Source: a virus
Reading direction: 5' to 3' (one strand)
Virus record (IMG/VR): IMGVR_UViG_3300032116_000612
Coordinates: 1 to 37,275 of that record
Length of the DNA: 37,275 nucleotides
Shown: positions 10,284 through 15,431 of the stretch, in pieces
Layout of the letters: each line of letters begins with the position of its first letter
Numbering within the stretch: the first letter of the stretch is position 1
The notes under the pieces: model-generated
Databases searched by the model: none
The model's input: the letters and a program-made list of their open reading frames with translations, nothing else
What the model was told of the DNA's origin: nothing
Translations under genes and position numbers: made by a program

Positions 10284-10309
10284 AAGGGCGGGTCGAAAGA
10301 CCCGCCCTT
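10284..10309 (-). terminator. Intrinsic terminator hairpin between convergent operons
   Basis: A perfect 11-bp stem (10284-10294 with 10299-10309), GC-rich, closed by a GAAA tetraloop. Read on the minus strand, the stem runs into TTTTCTTT, as expected for ending the leftward replication operon. On the plus strand no T-run follows, so it would end the structural operon less well, though the stem could still act in both directions. Confidence 0.85.
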
Positions 10310-10312
10310 GCC

Positions 10313-10450
10313 CTACACGGAGAGGCTGAGCAGAAAGCTCAGCAGCTCGGCTCGGTTTCTACCCTTTGGGCGGTAACCAGCCTTATGTAGGACGTTCAGA
10401 ATGTCCTCAAAGTCAAGGGACTCGAGGACATCCTGAGCAAGCTCAATCAA
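10313..10450 (-). CDS. Small SAP-like protein, TTG start (45 aa)
   Basis: A short open frame immediately after the 286-residue gene. A TTG start (10448-10450) overlaps that gene's TGA in a TTGA, mirroring the ATGA and GTGA overlaps elsewhere in the operon. The 45-residue product reads like a real protein: an acidic amphipathic helix, then FEDILNVLHKAG, a basic turn (YRPKGRNR) and AELLSFLLSL. That order of Leu-rich helix, Gly, basic turn and Glu-Leu-Leu helix resembles SAP or HeH DNA-binding motifs. No clear Shine-Dalgarno precedes the TTG, so translation would depend on coupling. It is the last gene before the terminator. It could instead be a frameshift extension of the gene upstream. Confidence 0.5.
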   Translation of the reverse strand: MIELAQDVLESLDFEDILNVLHKAGYRPKGRNRAELLSFLLSLSV

Positions 10451-11307
10451 GGGGCCAGCCAGTCCACTTCGTTCAGGCTGGAGATCTGGTCCTTTGGGCC
10501 CACACCCGCGTTGTAGAGGAAGGTCAGGTGGGCGCTGATCACCTCGACAGCCTCAGCCAGCTTGTCGACCTTCTTCGACAGCGCCAAGATCGCCGCATCG
10601 CGGGCGTCACCATTGACGCCGATCACCTCGACCATCTTCTGGATCTTCTGCAGCTCCGCATTTGCGGATGCCACTACCGCACCCTCATCCCGCACGGGCT
10701 CCTTTCGCCCGACAGGAGCCGCAGGACGACGCGGAGGCACCCCGCGACGGGTCTCCTCAGCAGGAGCCTCCTCTTCCTCCTCAGCGGGCGCCGGGGCGGG
10801 AGCTGGCGCAGCTGTACGACCCGCAGGACGCTTGGGCGCAGCGGCAGGAGCCGGAGCGGGAGCCGGAGCCGGAGCGGGCTCATCGGCAGGAGCCTCATCT
10901 CCACCCTCGATGGCGGCGATCAGGGCGACCACATCTTCATCCGACATCTTGGCGATTCCCTTCACGCGAGGATCGCCGCTCTCGAGAATCTTCTCTACGA
11001 GCTCTGCCTCCGAGAGCTTGAAGCTGGCGCCGCCGGCAGGAACAGTGCCGAGGAGCTTACCGAGGGCGCGGAGGTTCTTCTTGCTGACGTTGATATCGGG
11101 CATGATCTGTACTACCCCTTCTTTGAGGTTCTTCTTTGTGGGTATGGCGTAGGCGCCGAACTCGTCCATGATTCGAAGACGGGCGCGAAAAACGCCTTCG
11201 TGGACCTGTGCATGCAGACTACAGCCTCCTCCATCAAGAAGAAGCTCTGCGTCTACAAGATCGCACCGGGTCAACCTTGCACATGTAATGCAGGGCTCCC
11301 AGCTCAT
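10447..11307 (-). CDS. Protein with N-terminal Cys motif, SAP-like segment and Pro-Ala linker
   Basis: A 286-residue protein starting with ATG 11307, in an ATGA overlap with the upstream gene. Visible layout: a short Cys-rich N-terminus (C6, C9, C15, C29); a region around residues 70-135 of short Leu-rich helices with Gly turns (NVSKKNLRALGKLLG, SEAELVEKILESG, SDEDVVALIAAIEGG) that looks SAP or Rho-N-like; a low-complexity linker of Ala-Pro repeats, basic RPAGR and polyGlu; and a C-terminal helical segment of about 70 residues with coiled-coil character (LSKKVDKLAEAVEVISAHL). I do not recognise a family. A nucleic-acid-binding or scaffolding role in recombination is inferred from the operon and the SAP-like helices. 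Confidence 0.75.
   Translation of the reverse strand: MSWEPCITCARLTRCDLVDAELLLDGGGCSLHAQVHEGVFRARLRIMDEFGAYAIPTKKNLKEGVVQIMPDINVSKKNLRALGKLLGTVPAGGASFKLSEAELVEKILESGDPRVKGIAKMSDEDVVALIAAIEGGDEAPADEPAPAPAPAPAPAAAPKRPAGRTAAPAPAPAPAEEEEEAPAEETRRGVPPRRPAAPVGRKEPVRDEGAVVASANAELQKIQKMVEVIGVNGDARDAAILALSKKVDKLAEAVEVISAHLTFLYNAGVGPKDQISSLNEVDWLAP
10755..10892. repeat. Low-complexity GGAGCC/Pro-Ala coding repeat
   Basis: Imperfect short repeats of GGAGCC and related hexamers encode the Ala-Pro, Arg-Pro and polyGlu linker of the 286-residue protein. The low complexity also leaves several other frames open here, giving spurious long ORFs on both strands. Confidence 0.65.
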
Positions 11308-11600
11308 ATGATCTCACTCTGGAATCTCAGCCAGCATCCAACTACGATGGTATCGGGACACCCAAAAGTCGTACATTTTCCAGTGCATCTCGGAAGCTGA
11401 GTTCTAATCCGCCTCCAGTTGCGCTGGATATGCTTCTCCATCGTTTTCCTCTGCATATCCAAGGGACACTCTTCTGCGGCGTCCCTTCCATCTACTGCGC
11501 GAAGCAGTCTTGGAATTCCATTCGTACGGCTCTTATTGCCGTGCCCTTCTTCGCGCAATATCTCAATCAACTCTGTTTTGTTAAGATCCTCTTCGGACAT
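11304..11600 (-). CDS. Small SAP-like, Cys-rich phage protein (98 aa)
   Basis: ATG at 11600 lies 20 nt inside the end of the RusA-like gene, and the stop overlaps the next ATG (ATGA). Residues 5-35 read LNKTELIEILREEG, a basic turn, then IPRLLRAV, which resembles a SAP or HeH motif. The C-terminal part has C72-x3-C76-x4-C81-x7-C89 plus C45, suggesting a small metal site. GGGG lies 6 nt before the start. The function is unknown. Together with its two downstream neighbours it forms a run of three small proteins with SAP-like segments at the end of the replication operon. Confidence 0.7.
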   Translation of the reverse strand: MSEEDLNKTELIEILREEGHGNKSRTNGIPRLLRAVDGRDAAEECPLDMQRKTMEKHIQRNWRRIRTQLPRCTGKCTTFGCPDTIVVGCWLRFQSEII

Positions 11601-12054
11601 CAGGAACCCCGTAGTCTGCAGGGTTTTGTCTCTCCACGAGAATCCGAACCCCAGTCCTGTTACTCATGCACTTGCGAAGGTGCAGATCGAAGAACAAGGA
11701 GTCGTCAATCACTCCAAGCGCGGAGGAAAGACAGTCTTCGATTAACTTACGCCTATTGCCAACGTCCATTTTCTTATAGCGCGTTTTAGCCTTCTTTGAT
11801 TCCCATCCCGCGTTTACCAGAGTTTCGAAATGAAAGATCATGCTCACGGAATACACACTTGTATCTGTGTGCCCAGCCACAAAGCGCGCAACATCAATTA
11901 AGTAGTTTGTTCGAATAATCTCAGCAAATACTGTCTGGTAGTCCCGCGCTTCTTTAGAGTAGACCTGGCCACCCTGCCTGCGATGAACTCGAACCCGGTT
12001 CTCGGAGGGAGGAAGTGCGGGGATCCAAAGGCTAAGGTCTGTAGGATCTTGCAT
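11581..12054 (-). CDS. RusA-like Holliday junction resolvase
   Basis: A 157-residue protein matching the RusA endodeoxyribonuclease pattern: an N-terminal PPSENR (about residues 15-20), a tyrosine (Y32) and helix, then D97-V-G-N, K103, D107 and the D117-D118 pair followed by a Lys-bearing strand. These acidic residues are the expected metal ligands of the RusA active site. I chose ATG 12054 because GGAG sits 8 nt upstream. ATG 12060 is too close to it, and the upstream ATG 12099 lies far inside the previous gene. RusA-family enzymes cut four-way junctions, so this protein would process recombination or replication intermediates before packaging. A second resolvase-like nuclease lies in the same operon. 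Confidence 0.8.
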   Translation of the reverse strand: MQDPTDLSLWIPALPPSENRVRVHRRQGGQVYSKEARDYQTVFAEIIRTNYLIDVARFVAGHTDTSVYSVSMIFHFETLVNAGWESKKAKTRYKKMDVGNRRKLIEDCLSSALGVIDDSLFFDLHLRKCMSNRTGVRILVERQNPADYGVPDVRRGS

Positions 12055-12580
12055 TTCCATCTCTCCGTTTGTTTTCGAGTTCCATCTTTTTCGTCTCAAT
12101 CAGGCGAGAAAGAACTTGACGATCGCGCGAGGCGGCCTTGCTCAAGCCCTCAAGCAGTTCTGCATAGGTGCAGGCTTCGACATACGCGACATCAGCCATG
12201 ATGTACCGACTGTCGCACAGGCAGAGGTCATCTCGCTCCTGAGCCGTACCTGCTTTGCTCTTTCGAACAAGAGCCTTGGTCAGCTTCAGGCGCTTGTCAG
12301 TGTTGAGCACTTCAGCCCGAGCAACCGTACACAGATTCTCGAGGTAATCGGCATAGTTACACATTAATGTGTAAATATCTGCCAACTCCCTCGTGGTGAA
12401 GTTTGAGACGTTCGGAGGTAGGTGCCCATCAAAGGGCTTCCCGTCGTTACCCACCGGACGGCCGGGAATCTCCAGTCCCAGAGCTTCGATTCTTTCAATC
12501 GCGGCAGTTGCAGCTCCAGAGTAGAGCTCTTCTCCTTCCTCGAGACTTACAGTGAAGTCTGTTGGTGCAGCGCGAGCCAT
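12032..12580 (-). CDS. Helical protein of recombination operon, unknown function
   Basis: A 182-residue protein if started at ATG 12580, eight bases past the stop of the Cas4-like nuclease. The frame is open further upstream to 12655, but that would overlap the nuclease's Cys cluster. After a short acidic N-terminus and Ala-rich helix comes a PGRPVGNDGKPFDGHLPPN segment (about residues 39-57), then a long mostly helical region with many Leu, Arg and Glu. It sits between two nuclease genes and overlaps the RusA-like start by 23 nt. A recombination accessory role is inference from position. No catalytic motif is seen. Confidence 0.7.
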   Translation of the reverse strand: MARAAPTDFTVSLEEGEELYSGAATAAIERIEALGLEIPGRPVGNDGKPFDGHLPPNVSNFTTRELADIYTLMCNYADYLENLCTVARAEVLNTDKRLKLTKALVRKSKAGTAQERDDLCLCDSRYIMADVAYVEACTYAELLEGLSKAASRDRQVLSRLIETKKMELENKRRDGNARSYRP

Positions 12581-12587
12581 GTAGTTC

Positions 12588-13397
12588 TCACAGCTTTTGA
12601 GGGCAGAAGTATGCGTACCCACAACCAGCGCACTCCTCCTTGGAGGCATCTGCAACTGGTGGGCTTCCAGTCTCTAACGCGTTCTCAACCAAGGAGCCCT
12701 TAGTTTTCCACCATCGAGTGTAGACTTTCTCATCGTAAACTACAACGAATTCTTTCACATTATGCGGCCAAGACTTACTCACATATAGAAAACTGATAAA
12801 CGGAACCTGCAATGCCTTCGCGTAGATTCCAACAGCTTGCGTAATGTGTTCAGTCTTTGGCTTCGTTAGAGTATCAAACTCTTTTCCGATGGACTTAATC
12901 TCCAGCAGCACTCGAGCCTGATCAAGCTGAATCACCCCATCCGTCGAGCTACCAAGGATCATCGCCTCATCGAGATCTACCTTGACCTCATCTTCGAAGC
13001 GGTCGGGTAGCGCAGCGTGAAGTGCACGCTGAACGACATCGTGGATTCCATGCCCCATCGCGAACGTGATCTGAAGCTCGGGAGCAATCTCCGACTTCGG
13101 GGGCATCGAGGCGTCTACGTCGTAGTAAAGCTTCCTGACACACATATGTGCTGAGCTTGCGTGGATGGTTCCCACGCTTCGCATGGGCTTTTTGTAGACG
13201 CCCGTACCATGACAGGTACGGCAGACTTCAGTGGCAGGCTCTCGCTGCCATGCTTCGTATTCAGCCAGGGTCGAGCCAACGCCCCTCCCAAGCTGCTTAG
13301 CTCCCATGTAGTAGAGCCCGCGAATGTTGATTGATCTGCGTACTTCTTCAATCTCCTGAGCAGAGTAGTTTGCTAAGTCACTTACCGTTCTGATCAT
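12588..13397 (-). CDS. PD-(D/E)XK nuclease with Fe-S cluster, Cas4/RecB-like exonuclease
   Basis: A 269-residue protein, with the start at ATG 13397 supported by GAGG 6 nt upstream. The nuclease core is clear: H119 in GHGIHD, D153 in SSTDG, E166-x-K168 in LLEIKS, and a downstream Gln-rich helix (TQAVGIYAKAL) as in the RecB motif. C86 plus C256-x2-C259-x5-C265 at the very end is the usual 4Fe-4S arrangement of Cas4 and AddB-type nucleases. An extra CRTCHGTG (C59, C62) resembles a single DnaJ-type zinc repeat and is not standard for Cas4. The family processes DNA ends. Here it probably makes single strands for the RecA-like protein encoded two genes earlier. No Cas genes are nearby, so a CRISPR role is unlikely. 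Confidence 0.85.
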   Translation of the reverse strand: MIRTVSDLANYSAQEIEEVRRSINIRGLYYMGAKQLGRGVGSTLAEYEAWQREPATEVCRTCHGTGVYKKPMRSVGTIHASSAHMCVRKLYYDVDASMPPKSEIAPELQITFAMGHGIHDVVQRALHAALPDRFEDEVKVDLDEAMILGSSTDGVIQLDQARVLLEIKSIGKEFDTLTKPKTEHITQAVGIYAKALQVPFISFLYVSKSWPHNVKEFVVVYDEKVYTRWWKTKGSLVENALETGSPPVADASKEECAGCGYAYFCPQKL

Positions 13398-13848
13398 TAT
13401 ACGCCTCGAGAAGTGCAAGAAACCAGTGTTCTGGGACCACGTAGTACGCATCTCCCGCCTTTCTAAACTCTACGTAGAAAAGCGGAATCTGCTCACCCGT
13501 AGCCTGTGAAGCTATCTTCGTAAGATCATCTGCTTTTAGCGTATAGGATTTTGCGTCCGTGTACTTGCATTCGACCCGAACCACGTCGCTCCGGATATCG
13601 CCCTTATCGATAGGAGTCTGGCCAGACGCAATGGTCTGTCGGGCATCCAGTTCCTTCGCTACTCTTTTTTCCTGCTTGTCTGCCTGAGCCCGAGTACTCC
13701 GGCTACGTGAAACCTTTGGTGTATATTCTTTTGACTCAATTTCCCAGGAAGAGAAGACCCGCGCACAGGACGTACAGCGGGTCTTCCCAAGTGACCAGGG
13801 AGTGAGCTGAATTCCACCGCAGACAGGGCAGGTAGGTCTCTTGCTCAC
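13378..13848 (-). CDS. Zinc-ribbon Hjc-like PD-(D/E)XK nuclease/resolvase
   Basis: A 156-residue protein starting with GTG 13848 in a GTGA overlap with the recA-like stop. It has an N-terminal zinc ribbon (C7-x2-C10 and C25-x2-C28), a basic linker, then a compact nuclease core: E60 in a basic helix, D84 in KGDIR, E93-x-K95 in RVECKYT, and a following Ser-Leu strand and helix. This matches archaeal Hjc-type resolvases and related small phage nucleases. It may cleave junctions or act as a structure-specific endonuclease. Which of this protein and the RusA-like protein is the true Holliday junction resolvase cannot be told from sequence. It overlaps the next gene by 20 nt. Confidence 0.75.
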   Translation of the reverse strand: MSKRPTCPVCGGIQLTPWSLGKTRCTSCARVFSSWEIESKEYTPKVSRSRSTRAQADKQEKRVAKELDARQTIASGQTPIDKGDIRSDVVRVECKYTDAKSYTLKADDLTKIASQATGEQIPLFYVEFRKAGDAYYVVPEHWFLALLEAYNDQNGK

Positions 13849-15002
13849 CCGTAGCTGCAGCGAACGTTCGCTGCTTTCAGGGTATCCTGCTCAATTTTCT
13901 GCAGAAGTCCATTCTCCGCAATGAAGGCTGCCGCCTGACCGGAGCCCTGTCCGATCTGGTTGCCCTCGTAGGAGTACCAGGCACCTTTGCGAGAAATGAC
14001 TCCGTAGGTAGACGCGACCTCTACGGAATGCACGATCCTGTCGATGCCCGTCAGCTTGAACAGGTAGTCGTAGGTTCCCTGCGCTCCCTCATGTCCACCT
14101 GCCTTCTGTTTCGTGATCTCCCACCGGATTGTCTTTCCAGTGACGACATCCCCATCACGAACTTTGGCCTGCGGGGACAGCTCGATGGTGACCCAGCGCG
14201 CGTGCTTGAGGGCCCAACCCCCAGCCTCAACTGTTTTGGGGCTGTACTTGTTCGCGCGGTCGGTGTTGTCGCGAACCTGATTGATTGCGAGAACGCAGGT
14301 CAGATTCGGATTTCCGTCATCATCAGGGCCGAGAGCTGCGTTCAGCTTCTTCGCAAACTTCGTATTGAGGAGTGCAGCACCTCCCACTCGAGCAGCATCA
14401 GTCAGCTCAGTCTCATCATCATGCTCCGTCAGCATCGAGCCGAAGGAGTCAATGACTACGATATCAAACTCTCGACTGGCGATCAGATCAATTGCGATCT
14501 GTAGCGACTCTTCTGCCACCGACGGAGGAACAGTAACGAAGCTCCCGATCTGTTCCCGCAGCTGCGCCTCGTATTCGGGAGGCATCGCCTCATCATTCTC
14601 TTCATAGAGACTGCGAAGGAGTCCGACCTCCTGATCGCTCATAGCGACCTTGACACCGCAGAGCTGGGCGAACTCCTTGTCGTAGACCATCTCTGTCGAG
14701 ACTACTGCTACGGACGTAGCGTCTCCATGGCGCTGCTGGTGCTGCCGAATGATCTGATTGATCATCCAGTTCTTGCCTACTCCCTGCTTTCCCGTCAGGA
14801 AGGTCATCCCTCCTGCGGGAAGGCCTCCACCCAGCGCGATGTCGAGATCGAGGATCCCGGTGGGCAGTCGCTTCAGCAGCCACGGCATCGTGTATTCGCC
14901 GGCTGAAAAGACCTTACCGGGATACTTACTTTTTAGCTTGTTAATGACTGCCGTAGTAGTGTTACCACTTTCGGCGGGGGCTGACTTCTTGCGAGGAGGC
15001 AT
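13845..15002 (-). CDS. RecA/UvsX-like recombinase
   Basis: A 385-residue protein, about the usual RecA length, from ATG 15002 with GGGAG just upstream. A longer open frame to 15095 is unlikely because it runs through the zinc-ribbon gene. Core features: the lead-in TGILDLDIALGGGLPAG; the P-loop GKQGVGKN (71-78); a Glu-bearing STEMVYDKEF strand; Walker B FDIVVIDSFGS; and INQVRDN in the L2 region. The P-loop ends in Lys-Asn instead of Lys-Thr/Ser, so the usual Mg-binding hydroxyl is missing. The C-terminal part (TYGVISRKGAWYSYEG then GQG) matches the RecA pattern. It would form filaments on ssDNA and exchange strands, working with the adjacent nucleases. Confidence 0.9.
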   Translation of the reverse strand: MPPRKKSAPAESGNTTTAVINKLKSKYPGKVFSAGEYTMPWLLKRLPTGILDLDIALGGGLPAGGMTFLTGKQGVGKNWMINQIIRQHQQRHGDATSVAVVSTEMVYDKEFAQLCGVKVAMSDQEVGLLRSLYEENDEAMPPEYEAQLREQIGSFVTVPPSVAEESLQIAIDLIASREFDIVVIDSFGSMLTEHDDETELTDAARVGGAALLNTKFAKKLNAALGPDDDGNPNLTCVLAINQVRDNTDRANKYSPKTVEAGGWALKHARWVTIELSPQAKVRDGDVVTGKTIRWEITKQKAGGHEGAQGTYDYLFKLTGIDRIVHSVEVASTYGVISRKGAWYSYEGNQIGQGSGQAAAFIAENGLLQKIEQDTLKAANVRCSYG

Positions 15003-15153
15003 GCTTCTCCCAGGGTTTTGTCCCACAGTTAGGACACAGCGGCGTGAGACCGCGGTTGTCCACCTTCCGAGATCCGCAGGAGGGGCAAGCACCACTCCCG
15101 CTCATTGCAGTCTTTACGTGCTCTTCATCGAGGACGACAGCGAACTTGTCCAT
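14962..15153 (-). CDS. Small zinc-ribbon protein
   Basis: A 63-residue protein with C23-x2-C26 and C40-x2-C43 in a compact ribbon (ACPSCGSRKV, then LCPNCGTKPWE). GGAG lies 8 nt before ATG 15153. The gene overlaps the end of the HU-like gene by 40 nt and the start of the recA-like gene by 41 nt, which is unusually deep. Still, the clean ribbon and good ribosome binding site support it. Small zinc ribbons of this form recur in phage replication operons. The function is unknown and may be DNA or protein binding. Confidence 0.7.
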   Translation of the reverse strand: MDKFAVVLDEEHVKTAMSGSGACPSCGSRKVDNRGLTPLCPNCGTKPWEKHASSQEVSPRRKW

Positions 15154-15431
15154 TTGTTCAACTCCTGGCGTAGTGGCCGGAACGGGTGAATACCCAGTAC
15201 CAGTCTATATGCCTTTTCGCGCGTAGGCTCTTCGGCACCTACAGGAGTTTTGAATGAAGTAATTTCGCGGGCCGAGCTGGTGATCCTGAACAGCCCGCGA
15301 AATACGACATCCTGCTGTCGCATCAGACTTTCGGTGATGATGTCTCTCATGGATGAGAGAACGAGCTGAACTGCGGGAAGTGGCAGCCCAGTTCTGCTCG
15401 AGATCTCTTTTTCCATGTCCGCATAGTTCAT
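15114..15431 (-). CDS. HU/IHF-like DNA-binding protein
   Basis: A 105-residue protein from ATG 15431, which overlaps the polymerase stop (ATGA). An upstream in-frame ATG at 15446 lies inside the polymerase gene and is not favoured. The N-terminal helices (YADMEKEISSRTGLPLPAVQ, then VLSSMRDIITESL) and the VVFRGLFRITSSAR turn follow the HU fold order, with a basic arm and a C-terminal FRPLRQELNKW helix. HU-like proteins bend and coat DNA. Some phages, such as SPO1 with TF1, encode their own. The arm lacks the standard RNP triplet, so the match is moderate. Confidence 0.6.
   Translation of the reverse strand: MNYADMEKEISSRTGLPLPAVQLVLSSMRDIITESLMRQQDVVFRGLFRITSSAREITSFKTPVGAEEPTREKAYRLVLGIHPFRPLRQELNKWTSSLSSSMKST

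Noticed and set aside
10325-10343. A 7-bp hairpin (10325-10331 with 10337-10343) as a second terminator
   Set aside because: It lies inside the 45-residue reading frame, is short, and has no T-run on either strand.
10366-11400. Long plus-strand open frames opposite the 286-residue gene (also 10562-11152 and 10662-11021)
   Set aside because: They are antisense to a Pro-Ala/Glu-rich low-complexity region that lacks stops in many frames. Their products are Arg/Ser/His-rich with no sensible features, and the minus-strand gene has overlap coupling on both sides.
12588-13397. CRISPR-associated Cas4 role for the Fe-S nuclease
   Set aside because: No repeats or other cas genes are visible. The context is a phage recombination operon, where such nucleases act on DNA ends.
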